Shown here piece after piece: positions 26,145 to 36,645 of a stretch of 64,000 nt of DNA. The notes beneath the pieces were generated by a model, which saw nothing but the letters and a program-made list of their open reading frames with translations, had not been told where the DNA came from and did not search any database. Made by a program: the position numbers and the translations under genes. The stretch's first letter is position 1. Each line of letters starts with the position of its first letter. The stretch is from positions 465,431 through 529,430 of the forward strand of contig NZ_JASXSZ010000004.1 in the NCBI RefSeq assembly GCF_030315975.1. Reading direction: 5' to 3'. Source of the DNA: Microbacterium candidum. GTDB taxonomy: Bacteria; Actinomycetota; Actinomycetes; Actinomycetales; Microbacteriaceae.

Positions 26145-26900
26145 ATGAACGAGACGATCGCCTTTGAGGCCCCGGACGGCACCGCATTCGACGTGTATGT
26201 CGCGCGGCCGGCGGGCGTGCCGCGGGGCGGGATCGTCCTCGTGCACGAGATCTGGGGACTCGTCGCGCACACCCGGGATGTCGCGGACCGGTTCGCCGCC
26301 CAGGGCTATCTCGTCGCGGCCCCCGACATCCTCAGCCATGCCGGGGTCGCCCCCGCCCTCGGGGCCGAGCTCTTCGCCCTCACGAACGACCCCGACGAGG
26401 AGGTCCGCGTCGCGGCGCAGCCGCGGATGCGCGATGCGATGACCGGCGTCCGCGCACCCGCGTATGCGGAGTGGGGGATCGGCGCCCTGCGGGCCGTCGT
26501 CGATTGGCTCGAGGGACAGGACGGCGCGTCCGGACGCATCGGCGCTGTCGGCTTCTGCTTCGGCGGCACGTACGTCTACCTCCTCGCGGCGTCGGACGAC
26601 CGCATCCGAGCCGCCGTCCCGTTCTACGGCGCGGCGCCGAGCCCCGAGCTCATCCCGGACATCTCCGGCGCGGTGCTCGCGTTCTACGGGCAGAACGACC
26701 CGAGTCTCATTGACGCGCTGCCCGACGTGCGCGAGACCATGACCCGAGCAGGGGTCGACTTCGAGACCGTCGTCTACCCTGAGGCCGGTCACGCGTTCTT
26801 CAACGACCGCGGCCGACGCTATCGCGCCGGCGAAGCCGCCGACGCCTGGCAGCGCACCCTGACGTTCTTCGGCGAGCACCTCGATCCGGTCGACGTGTGA
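26145..26900 (+). CDS. Dienelactone hydrolase-family protein
   Basis: A 251-aa alpha/beta hydrolase. The dienelactone hydrolase features are present: E35 in LVHEIWG, nucleophile C138 in GFCFGG, an aspartate in FYGQNDPS and H216 in EAGHAFFN. Family members open dienelactones in chloroaromatic degradation, but many homologs act on other esters, so the substrate is open. ATG at 26145 follows a -10 box (leaderless); the upstream in-frame ATG at 26115 is less likely. Confidence 0.92.
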   Translation: MNETIAFEAPDGTAFDVYVARPAGVPRGGIVLVHEIWGLVAHTRDVADRFAAQGYLVAAPDILSHAGVAPALGAELFALTNDPDEEVRVAAQPRMRDAMTGVRAPAYAEWGIGALRAVVDWLEGQDGASGRIGAVGFCFGGTYVYLLAASDDRIRAAVPFYGAAPSPELIPDISGAVLAFYGQNDPSLIDALPDVRETMTRAGVDFETVVYPEAGHAFFNDRGRRYRAGEAADAWQRTLTFFGEHLDPVDV

Positions 26901-26932
26901 CGCCCGATTTGCGGATGCCGCGGCCCGGCCGG

Positions 26933-26938
26933 TATGGT
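26933..26938 (+). promoter_or_regulatory. -10 box for the arg leader ORF
   Basis: TATGGT ends 6 nt before the ATG at 26945, with TTGCGG (26909-26914) 18 bp upstream as a possible -35. Confidence 0.5.
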
Positions 26939-26944
26939 CGCGGC

Positions 26945-27028
26945 ATGTCTTCGGCGACCCAGGGACTCACGACGCTCCTCACGAGCGTCGTTCCCGCGCG
27001 CCGACGTCTGGGCGGACGCCGACTCTAG
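26945..27028 (+). CDS. Candidate arginine-rich leader peptide of the arg operon
   Basis: A 27-codon ORF starting ATG TCT TCG and ending at TAG (27026-27028), too short for usual gene finding. Its last part is PARRRLGGRRL: five arginine codons (CGC, CGA, CGT, CGC, CGA) in the last ten, including rare CGA. It sits 96 bp upstream of argC behind its own -10 box and is apparently leaderless. The layout resembles amino-acid attenuation leaders, where ribosome stalling at codons for the end product controls the operon. The role is inferred. Confidence 0.6.
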   Translation: MSSATQGLTTLLTSVVPARRRLGGRRL

Positions 27029-27045
27029 GCGACCCCTGCGTGCGG

Positions 27046-27059
27046 ACCTGAAGAGGTCT
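27046..27059 (+). promoter_or_regulatory. Hairpin between the leader ORF and argC
   Basis: GACCT-GAAG-AGGTC (27046-27059) forms a short perfect stem 18 nt after the leader ORF stop, in a place where attenuator or antiterminator folding would be expected; the wider GCGACCC (27029-27035) and GGGTG-rich 27061-27071 segments may extend it. Confidence 0.4.
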
Positions 27060-27112
27060 CGGGTGGGTGTCGCCGGCACCTGAGCCCGTCCACTGGTCCA
27101 GCACCCAGACTC

Positions 27113-27118
27113 TAAGGT
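27113..27118 (+). promoter_or_regulatory. -10 box for a leaderless argC transcript
   Basis: TAAGGT ends 6 nt before the argC ATG (27125). This would be a second, leader-independent promoter; the -35 is poor. Confidence 0.45.
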
Positions 27119-27124
27119 TGAAGC

Positions 27125-28174
27125 ATGCCTTATTCGGTCGCCGTCTCCGGCGCCTCCGGCTACGCGGGGGGCGAGATCCTCCGCATCCTCGCCGCCCATC
27201 CCGACGTCGAGATCCGCACCGTCACGGCGCACTCCAACGCGGGACAGCCGCTCATCGATCATCAGCCGCACCTGCGCTCGCTCGCTCACCTGACCCTCCA
27301 GGACACGACGCCCGAGATCCTCGCCGGGCACGATGTGGTCTTCCTCGCCCTGCCGCACGGCCAGTCCGGGCAGTACACCGACGCCTTGGAGGACGCTGCG
27401 CTCGTCATCGACGCGGGCGCGGATCACCGTCTTACGTCGCAGGGCGCGTGGGACAGGTTCTACGGCGGCGCGTTCCACGAACCGTGGGCGTACGGGGTGC
27501 CCGAACTGCCCTCGGGCGACGGCAAGCAGCGGTCGAACCTCATCGGCGCTTCGCGCATCGCCGCCCCCGGATGCAACGCCTCGACCGTGAGTCTCAGCCT
27601 CGCGCCGGGCGTCGCCGCCGGTGTCATCGACCCGGGCGACATCGTGAGCGTCCTCGCGGTCGGTCCGTCCGGCGCCGGCAAGAGCCTCAAGCCGCACCTC
27701 CTCGGCAGCGAGATCCTCGGCACCGCGAACCCCTATGCCGTGGGCGGTGTGCATCGCCACATCCCGGAGATCCGGCAGGCGCTCGCGGCCGCCGGTGCCG
27801 ACCCGACCGAGGTCCGCATCTCGTTCACCCCGGTGATCGTGCCGATGGCGCGGGGCATCCTCGCCACGAGCTCCGCGCCGATCGCGCCGGGCGCGACCGA
27901 CGACCAGATCCGGGATGCGTGGGAGCACGCGTACGTCGACGAGACCTTCGTGCACGTCCTGCCGGACGGACGATTCCCCCGCACGGCGGACGTCCTCGGC
28001 GCGAACACCGCGCTCATGGGCCTGCACATCGACCGGGAGGCGAACCGCGTGACCGTCGTCACCGCCGTCGACAACCTCGTGAAGGGAACGGCGGGCGCCG
28101 CCGTCCAGTCCATGAACCTCGCGCTCGGCCTTCCCGAAGGCACCGCGCTGACCGTGAACGCGGTGGCACCGTGA
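27125..28174 (+). CDS. argC: N-acetyl-gamma-glutamyl-phosphate reductase
   Basis: NADPH-dependent reductase of arginine synthesis. The 349-aa protein has the Rossmann start [18 protein letters not shown], the catalytic C150 in AAPGCNAS and the [10 protein letters not shown] and VHRHIPEI segments. ATG 27125 lies behind a -10 box. It heads argC-argJ-argB-argD-argF-argH, all on the plus strand and, from argJ on, with 4-bp overlaps. Confidence 0.98.
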   Translation: MPYSVAVSGASGYAGGEILRILAAHPDVEIRTVTAHSNAGQPLIDHQPHLRSLAHLTLQDTTPEILAGHDVVFLALPHGQSGQYTDALEDAALVIDAGADHRLTSQGAWDRFYGGAFHEPWAYGVPELPSGDGKQRSNLIGASRIAAPGCNASTVSLSLAPGVAAGVIDPGDIVSVLAVGPSGAGKSLKPHLLGSEILGTANPYAVGGVHRHIPEIRQALAAAGADPTEVRISFTPVIVPMARGILATSSAPIAPGATDDQIRDAWEHAYVDETFVHVLPDGRFPRTADVLGANTALMGLHIDREANRVTVVTAVDNLVKGTAGAAVQSMNLALGLPEGTALTVNAVAP

Positions 28175-28217
28175 GCGCCGCTGCGGACAAGAACCGCAAT
28201 CAGAGGAGTGTCGCCCC

Positions 28218-29375
28218 GTGACCGTCACCGCCCCCGCAGGATTCGAGGCGGCGGGAGTCGCCGCGGGTCTGAAGTCCACCGGCAAGCCCGATGTCGCGGT
28301 CGTCGTCAACCGCGGCCCGCTGAAGGTGGGCGCCGCGGTCTTCACGAGCAACCGCGCGCAGGCGAACCCGATCATCTGGTCGAAGCAGGCGATCCAGGAC
28401 GGCGTCGTGGAGGCGATCGTCCTGAACTCCGGCGGCGCGAACTGCTTCACCGGTCCGTTCGGCTTCCAGACGAGCCACCAGACGGCGGAGAAGGCGGCCG
28501 AGCTCCTCGGCGTGAGCGCGGGCGACGTGCTCGTGTGCTCCACCGGGCTCATCGGCACGGGCGACGAGGTCTTCCGCGCGAAGGTGCTCGACGGCACCAC
28601 GCGGGCGATCGCCGAGCTGTCGGCGGACGGCGGCCACTCCGCATCCCACGCCATCATGACGACCGACACCGTCGCGAAGACCGCCGTGCGACAGGGCGAC
28701 GGCTGGTCGATCGGAGGCATGGCGAAGGGCGCCGGGATGCTGGCCCCCGGCCTGGCGACGATGCTCGTGGTGCTGACCACCGACGCGGTGCTGACCGCGG
28801 AGGAGGCCGACGCGCACCTGCGCGCGGCGACCGGCACCACGTTCGACCGTCTCGACTCCGACGGCTGCATGTCGACGAACGACCAGGTGTCGCTCCTCGT
28901 CAGCGGCGCGAGCGGGGTCGTGCCCGACCCCGTGCAGTTCGCCGCGGCCCTCGCCGAGCTGTGCGGCGAGCTCGCCGAGAAGCTGCAGCGGGATGCGGAG
29001 GGCGCGAGCCACGACATCACGATCCGCGTGACGAACGCGGCATCCGTCGAAGACGCCGTCGAGGTCGGCCGCTCCGTCGCCCGGAACAACCTCTTCAAGG
29101 CCGCGATCTTCGGCAACGACGCGAACTGGGGCCGCGTGCTCGCCGCGATCGGCACGACGAAGGCCGCGTTCGACCCCTATGACGTCGACGTGTGGATGAA
29201 CGGCGTCCGCGTGTGCACGGCGGGCGGCCCCGACCGGCCGCGCGACGAGGTCGACCTGACGCCCCGCGCGACGGATCTCCTGATCGACCTCAGGGCGGGC
29301 GCGGAGGCGGCGACGATCCTCACGAACGATCTGACGCACGACTACGTCCACGAGAACAGCGCCTACGCCTCATGA
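28218..29375 (+). CDS. argJ: Bifunctional ornithine acetyltransferase / N-acetylglutamate synthase
   Basis: Recycles the acetyl group from N-acetylornithine to glutamate and can also use acetyl-CoA. The 385-aa precursor cleaves itself at A180-T181 (PGLATMLV) to give two chains; [20 protein letters not shown] and [18 protein letters not shown] are conserved. GTG at 28218 has AGAGGAGT upstream. The ArgJ cycle explains the absence of a separate argE in the operon. Confidence 0.98.
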   Translation: MTVTAPAGFEAAGVAAGLKSTGKPDVAVVVNRGPLKVGAAVFTSNRAQANPIIWSKQAIQDGVVEAIVLNSGGANCFTGPFGFQTSHQTAEKAAELLGVSAGDVLVCSTGLIGTGDEVFRAKVLDGTTRAIAELSADGGHSASHAIMTTDTVAKTAVRQGDGWSIGGMAKGAGMLAPGLATMLVVLTTDAVLTAEEADAHLRAATGTTFDRLDSDGCMSTNDQVSLLVSGASGVVPDPVQFAAALAELCGELAEKLQRDAEGASHDITIRVTNAASVEDAVEVGRSVARNNLFKAAIFGNDANWGRVLAAIGTTKAAFDPYDVDVWMNGVRVCTAGGPDRPRDEVDLTPRATDLLIDLRAGAEAATILTNDLTHDYVHENSAYAS

Positions 29376-30271
29376 CCGAGCTGCAGCACACGAACCCCGC
29401 CGAGGCGTCCGCCAAGGCGGCGACCCTCATCGAGTCGCTGCCGTGGCTGCGCCTGTACCGCGACCAGATCGTCGTCATCAAGTACGGCGGCAACGCCATG
29501 ATCTCCGACGAGCTGCAGAACGCCTTCGCCGAGGACATCGCCTACCTCCGCTACGTCGGGGTCAATCCCGTCGTGGTGCACGGCGGCGGTCCGCAGATCT
29601 CGAGCATGCTCGACCGTCTCGCGATCCCGAGCGAGTTCAAGGGCGGGTACCGGGTGACGAGCACCGAGGCGATCACGGTCGTCCGGATGGTGCTGACGGG
29701 CCAGATCAACCCGCAGCTCGTCGCCAAGATCAACGCCCACGGACCGCTCGCGGCGGGCCTGTCCGGAGAGGATGCCGGCCTGTTCAGCGGCCAGCGCCGC
29801 GGCGTCGTGATCGACGGCGTCGAGCACGACCTCGGCCGCGTCGGAGACGTCGTCGAGGTGGATCCGCAGCCCGTACTCGACCAGCTCGCGGCGGGCCGCA
29901 TCCCCGTCGTCTCGAGCATCGCGCCGGATCGCGACAATCCGGGCCACTCGCTGAACGTCAACGCGGACGCCGCGGCGGCCGCACTTGCGATCGCACTCGG
30001 CGCCTCTAAGCTCGTCGTCCTCACGGACGTGCCCGGGCTGTACGCCGACTGGCCGAACCGCGAGTCGCTCGTGTCGCATCTGACGACGGGCGAGCTGCGG
30101 GAGCTCCTGCCCGGGCTGGAGTCGGGGATGATCCCCAAGATGCAGGCTTGTCTCGACGCCGTCGAAGGCGGCGTCGAGACCGCGGCGATCATCGACGGGC
30201 GCGTCCCGCATTCGGTGCTCGTCGAGATGTTCACGGAGAAGGGAATCGGCACGGAGGTGGTTTCGCAATGA
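29372..30271 (+). CDS. argB: Acetylglutamate kinase
   Basis: Phosphorylates N-acetylglutamate. The 299-aa amino acid kinase-fold enzyme shows [19 protein letters not shown], the RVTSTEAI region and [14 protein letters not shown]. In the hexameric form of this family arginine feeds back on the enzyme, probably the main metabolic control here. ATG overlaps the argJ stop by 4 bp. Confidence 0.98.
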   Translation: MTELQHTNPAEASAKAATLIESLPWLRLYRDQIVVIKYGGNAMISDELQNAFAEDIAYLRYVGVNPVVVHGGGPQISSMLDRLAIPSEFKGGYRVTSTEAITVVRMVLTGQINPQLVAKINAHGPLAAGLSGEDAGLFSGQRRGVVIDGVEHDLGRVGDVVEVDPQPVLDQLAAGRIPVVSSIAPDRDNPGHSLNVNADAAAAALAIALGASKLVVLTDVPGLYADWPNRESLVSHLTTGELRELLPGLESGMIPKMQACLDAVEGGVETAAIIDGRVPHSVLVEMFTEKGIGTEVVSQ

Positions 30272-31475
30272 CATGGCGCGAAGACGTCGCACGGGATCTC
30301 GTCAAGAACTCAGGGCCCCGCATGGAGCTGTTCGTGCGCGGCGAGGGCGCGTATCTGTGGGATGCCGACGGCCGACGCTACCTCGACTTCCTCGCCGGCA
30401 TCGCGGTGAACTCGCTGGGGCACGCGCATCCCGTCTTCGTCGAGGCGGTCTCCCGCCAGGCAGCGACGCTCGCGCACGTGTCGAACTACTTCGCCACTCC
30501 GCCCCAGCTGGAGCTCGCGGCGGCCCTCAAGCGCCTCGCAGGCACGGGGGAGCGCGGCCGAGTCTTCTTCGGCAACTCGGGCGCGGAGGCCAATGAGGCG
30601 GCGTTCAAGCTCGCCCGCCTGCACGGTCTCGCCTCCGACGGCAGTGTCGTGCGACCCCGTATCCTCGCGCTCACCGGCGCCTTCCACGGGCGCACGATGG
30701 GCACGCTCGCCCTCACCGGCAAGCCCGCGATGCAGGAGCCGTTCGCCCCGATGACGCCGGGCGTCGAGCACATCGACTCGACGATCGAGGCGCTCGAGGC
30801 GGCGCTCGACGATCGCGTGGCGGCGTTGTTCGTCGAGCCGATCAAGGGCGAGGCGGGTGTCATCGACCTCCCCGACGGCTACCTGCAGGCGGCGCGTGAG
30901 CTGACCGCGCGCCACGGCGCCCTGCTCATCGTCGACGAGATCCAGACCGGCGCCGGTCGCACCGGCGACTGGTTCGGCTTCCAGCACGCCGGCATCGTCC
31001 CGGACGCGATCACGGTCGCCAAGGGCATCGGCGGAGGCTTCCCGATCGGCGCGCTCGTCACCTTCGGCGACGCGAGCGACCTGTTCTACCCGGGCACGCA
31101 CGGTTCGACCTTCGGCGGCAACGCCCTCGGCGCCGCGGTCGCCGCGGCGGTCCTCGGCGAGATCGAGAACGCGGGGCTCGTCGAGAACGCCGCGGTGCGC
31201 GGTGCGCAGATCCGGGATGCGGTGGCTGCCATCGGCTCCCCGCTCGTATCGGGATGCACCGGTCGCGGCCTCCTCATCGGCGTGCGGCTGACCTCTGCCG
31301 TCGCGGGGCTCGTGGTGTCCGCCGCGCAGGAACGCGGCCTCATCGTCAACGCAGCCAACGACGAGACGGTGCGCATCGCGCCGCCGCTGAACATCGGCGA
31401 CGTCGAGATCGACGAGTTCGCCCGTCTGTTCGCCGACTCCCTCGCATCCGTCTCTTCCTCTCTGGAGGTCTCCGC

Positions 31476-31479
<4 letters not shown>
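30268..31479 (+). CDS. argD: Acetylornithine aminotransferase
   Basis: A class III PLP aminotransferase of 403 aa. [17 protein letters not shown], the [10 protein letters not shown] segment, [15 protein letters not shown] and the PLP lysine K252 in [12 protein letters not shown] are present. ATG overlaps the argB stop by 4 bp. Confidence 0.98.
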
Positions 31480-33874
<2,395 letters not shown>

Positions 33875-33885
33875 ACGCCGATGCA

Positions 33886-33909
33886 GCTGATCATTCACAA
33901 ATGATCAGC
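33886..33909. terminator. 10-bp inverted repeat after argH
   Basis: GCTGATCATT (33886-33895) and AATGATCAGC (33900-33909) are perfectly complementary around CACA and are followed by an AT-rich stretch with TTATTTT. It may terminate the arg operon, or, given a second palindrome 22 bp on, serve as an operator of the SatD-like gene. Confidence 0.55.
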
Positions 33910-33931
33910 CAATAGCTTATTTTCTGACGAT

Positions 33932-33948
33932 ATCAGTTGTACACTGAT
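33932..33948. promoter_or_regulatory. Palindromic operator candidate over the SatD-like gene promoter
   Basis: ATCAGT (33932-33937) and ACTGAT (33943-33948) are perfect arms around TGTAC. The site covers the -10 box TACACT (33940-33945), which ends 6 nt before ATG 33952, so a repressor bound here would block a leaderless transcript. The gene product itself has a helix-turn-helix. Confidence 0.5.
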
Positions 33949-33951
33949 CGC

Positions 33952-34587
33952 ATGCCTGTGGCGATGACCGTCGATATCGTCGGCTCGCGTCGGATGCCCG
34001 ACCGCGAGGCGGCGCAGCGTGCGCTCGACGACGCCATCGCTCGCGTCGCCGCCGACCTCCCGGTCGCCCAGACGCCGCTGCATCCCACCGTCGGCGACGA
34101 ACTGCAGGGCGTCTATCCGACCCTCGACGCGGCGCTGGCGACGACTCTCCTCGTCCAGCTGGCACTGCCCGACATCGTCGAGTGCCGGTTCGGGCTCGGC
34201 ATCGGCCCGACCGGGCTCGTCCCGTCGGCGACGGGCGACATCCCGGACGGCCCGGCCTGGTGGGCCGCCCGGCCCGCGATCGACCACGTCCACGCGCTGG
34301 AGCAGCGCGCCGTGCCGAGCGCGCGCACGTGGGTGATCGCCCACCAGGGGGAGTCGGATGCGGTCCACGCCGAGGCACGTCGCGCGAACGCGTATCTGCT
34401 CGTGCGGGATCAGGTCGTCGGCGGGATGTCGGAGCGCGCCCGGCGCCTCACATACGGCCGCTGCTTCGGCGCGACGCAGCGCGCGCTGGCGGCTCAGGAG
34501 GGGGTCACCCAGTCGGCCGTGTCGCAGCTGCTCGCCGCATCCGGAGCCTCCGCTGTCGTCGAGGGGTACCGCCTGCTCGTGCCGTAG
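33952..34587 (+). CDS. SatD-family protein
   Basis: The 211-aa protein resembles SatD, named from the streptococcal acid-tolerance locus; its role is poorly known. An N-terminal region (MTVDIVGSRRMPDREAAQ, then VGDELQGVY) is followed by a C-terminal helix-turn-helix (about 172-206, ATQRALAAQEGVTQSAVSQLL). ATG 33952 is apparently leaderless. The AT-rich upstream region with two palindromes suggests autoregulation. It is convergent with a membrane protein gene with only a 3-bp gap. Confidence 0.8.
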   Translation: MPVAMTVDIVGSRRMPDREAAQRALDDAIARVAADLPVAQTPLHPTVGDELQGVYPTLDAALATTLLVQLALPDIVECRFGLGIGPTGLVPSATGDIPDGPAWWAARPAIDHVHALEQRAVPSARTWVIAHQGESDAVHAEARRANAYLLVRDQVVGGMSERARRLTYGRCFGATQRALAAQEGVTQSAVSQLLAASGASAVVEGYRLLVP

Positions 34588-34590
34588 GGC

Positions 34591-35184
34591 TCACCAGATC
34601 GCGAGCCGCACGAGTCCGCCGATGACCGCGGCCCACAGCAGGCTCGCGAGCGTGCCGATGATGAACCGCTCGCGGGCTTCGGACGCGGCGAGCTCCGGGA
34701 ACCGGCCGATGCCCTTGACCGCCACCACGACGGCGATCGCCTCGGGGTACCCGGCGATGATCGAGAGCACGACCGCGATGCGTTCGAGGTAGCCGATGAC
34801 CGTGCCGCCGCGCATGAGCGTCCGCACGGCCTCCTCGTCGCCCTCCGCGGCATCCGGGGCGGGGACCAGGATGCCGCCGTCCTCCGTCTCGCGCACGCGC
34901 CCGCGGGTGGCGATCTCCAGCACGCGCCGCGTCACCGGATTGCCGCCGAGGACGGCCACCGCGGTGCCGAGGAGGGCGACGATGATCCCGATCAGCGCCG
35001 GCAGCTTGACGGGCGCGATGGCGACGACGACGAGCGCGAAGGCCACGAGGGATCCCGCGATGATGAGCGGCAGCGTCGTCGGACGGCGGAGGCTCATCAC
35101 GATCAGGACGAGCGCCCCGCACAGCACGAGGAACAGGAAGATCGAGAGCGCGGCGACGAGGGTTGCCTGGGGGACGACCAGCAT
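34591..35184 (-). CDS. Small multi-pass membrane protein of unknown function
   Basis: The 197-aa protein has three membrane segments in the N-terminal half (about 8-32, 38-56, 61-81), a cytoplasmic stretch (about 85-128, RGRVRETEDGG) and two or three more segments including YPEAIAVVVAVKGIGRF and the C-terminal LASLLWAAVIGGLV. It begins 4 bp after the stop of the MerR gene, so the two are probably co-transcribed, and it converges on the SatD-like gene, with which such membrane proteins are often paired. No function is assigned. Confidence 0.8.
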   Translation of the reverse strand: MLVVPQATLVAALSIFLFLVLCGALVLIVMSLRRPTTLPLIIAGSLVAFALVVVAIAPVKLPALIGIIVALLGTAVAVLGGNPVTRRVLEIATRGRVRETEDGGILVPAPDAAEGDEEAVRTLMRGGTVIGYLERIAVVLSIIAGYPEAIAVVVAVKGIGRFPELAASEARERFIIGTLASLLWAAVIGGLVRLAIW

Positions 35185-35188
35185 GCGC

Positions 35189-35578
35189 TCAGTCTCGCAC
35201 GGGGCCCCGACGGTCCCGGTCGAGCTCGGCGCGATACCACTCGAGCTTCTCGTCGAGCCGCGCGCGCTGCACGCGGAGCTCCTCGATCCGGCGCTCGACC
35301 GCGGTCGCGTGCTCCTCGAGGAGGGCTATCCGCTGCGCAAGCGTGCTGTCGTCCCGGCACAGCTCCCCGTAGCGCCGCAGCCGTTCGATCGGCATGCCCG
35401 TCTCTCGGAGGCACTTCAGGAATCCGAGTGTGCCGAGATCGGCCTCGGAGTACGCGCGCTGTCCGCCGGCGGTGCGGGACACGGGCGGCAGGATGCCTTC
35501 GCGCTCGTAGTAGCGCAGCGTGTCGAGCGAGAAGCCGGAGCGGGCCGCAGCCTGCGCGGGGGTGAACGTGGACGCCAT
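35189..35578 (-). CDS. MerR-family transcriptional regulator
   Basis: The 129-aa regulator has the winged-helix N-terminus (TPAQAAARSGFSLDTLRYYEREGILPPVSR, about 6-35), then a dimerisation helix; no cysteine pattern for metal binding is evident, so an organic or redox signal is more likely. ATG 35578 lies 6 nt behind TATCGT on the minus strand (leaderless). It is divergent from an aldo/keto reductase whose promoter has the MerR-type 19-bp spacer. Confidence 0.93.
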   Translation of the reverse strand: MASTFTPAQAAARSGFSLDTLRYYEREGILPPVSRTAGGQRAYSEADLGTLGFLKCLRETGMPIERLRRYGELCRDDSTLAQRIALLEEHATAVERRIEELRVQRARLDEKLEWYRAELDRDRRGPVRD

Positions 35579-35594
35579 GATCCGACGATAGGGC

Positions 35595-35625
35595 TTGACC
35601 TGGAGCGCGCTCCAGCTCCCATAGT
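35595..35625 (+). promoter_or_regulatory. MerR-type promoter of the aldo/keto reductase gene
   Basis: TTGACC (35595-35600) and CATAGT (35620-35625) are spaced 19 bp apart, the elongated spacer typical of MerR-activated promoters. The perfect 16-bp palindrome CTGGAGCGCGCTCCAG (35600-35615) lies in the spacer. The -10 ends 6 nt before ATG 35632. Confidence 0.75.
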
Positions 35626-35631
35626 GGCGGG

Positions 35632-36600
35632 ATGAGTGAATCGACCCTTTCTTACGCATCCTCGACCGCCCCCGCATCCGCCCTCGTCCTCGGCGCCATG
35701 ATGTTCGGCACCCGCGTGGACGAGAGCACCTCGTTCGCGCTGCTGGACCGCTTCGTCGAGCGCGGCGGCGTCTGGATCGACACCGCGGACTGCTACAGCT
35801 TCTGGGCGAGCGCCGACGGCCTCGGCGGAGCGAGCGAGCGGGTGATCGGCCGCTGGCTCGCCGAGCGCCCCGGAGCGCGCGAGCGCGTCAGGATCTCCAC
35901 GAAGCTCGGGGCCGAACCGCGATGGGCGGGATCGTGGCCGGCGTCTCGCAGCGGGCTCTCGGCGCGCGCCGTCCGCGACGCGTTCGCGGGGAGTCTCGAC
36001 CGGCTGGGTGTCGAGGCGGTCGACCTGCTGTGGCTGCACCAGGAGGATCGCTCCGTGCCGATCGAGGAGACCGTCGAGGCGCTCTCCGAGCTCACCGCCT
36101 CCGGTGCTGCGCGCCGTGTCGGCGCATCCAACCACCCCGCCTGGCGTGTCGAGCGCGCTCGTGCGCACGCCCGCGCGGTCGGCGCTGTGCCGATCGATGC
36201 TCTGCAGCTGAACGCCACGTATCTGCGGCCCCGTCCCGGGACGAACCCGACCTCCCACCCCTTCGGCGTGCTCAGCGACGAGCAGCGCGACTTCGCCGAC
36301 GCGCACGGACTCGAGCTCTGGGCGTACACCCCGCTGCTGTCGGGCGCATACGACAACGCCGAGAAGCCCGTGCCCGAGGAGTACGACCACCCTGGCAACG
36401 CGCGCCGGCTCGAGGCGCTCGACGAGGTCGCGAGGGAGCTCGGCGCGACGCGGGGGCAGACGGTGCTCGCGTGGCACGTCGCACACGGCGTGCGTCCCAT
36501 GCTCGGCGGCAGCCGCATCGAGCAGCTGGACATAGCGATGGATGCCGTCGGCCGCGTGCTCACGGCCGATCAGGTCGCCCGTCTGGATGCGCCGGCGTGA
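35632..36600 (+). CDS. Aldo/keto reductase
   Basis: A 322-aa NADPH-dependent oxidoreductase of the AKR superfamily. The catalytic tetrad can be placed: D50 and Y55 in WIDTADCYS, K91 in ISTKLG and the histidine of LLWLHQED; the C-terminal GGSRIEQLD segment binds the cofactor phosphate. The carbonyl substrate is unknown. It is driven by a promoter with MerR-family geometry and is divergent from the MerR gene, suggesting induction by a reactive or toxic small molecule. Confidence 0.94.
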   Translation: MSESTLSYASSTAPASALVLGAMMFGTRVDESTSFALLDRFVERGGVWIDTADCYSFWASADGLGGASERVIGRWLAERPGARERVRISTKLGAEPRWAGSWPASRSGLSARAVRDAFAGSLDRLGVEAVDLLWLHQEDRSVPIEETVEALSELTASGAARRVGASNHPAWRVERARAHARAVGAVPIDALQLNATYLRPRPGTNPTSHPFGVLSDEQRDFADAHGLELWAYTPLLSGAYDNAEKPVPEEYDHPGNARRLEALDEVARELGATRGQTVLAWHVAHGVRPMLGGSRIEQLDIAMDAVGRVLTADQVARLDAPA

Positions 36601-36633
36601 CCGCGTCCGCCGGGCCGCGGCATCCGTCGCTGA

Positions 36634-36639
36634 TAATCT
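36634..36639 (+). promoter_or_regulatory. -10 box for leaderless tyrS transcript
   Basis: TAATCT ends 6 nt before the GTG start at 36646; no ribosome site or T-box leader is present. Confidence 0.5.
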
Positions 36640-36645
36640 GAATCG

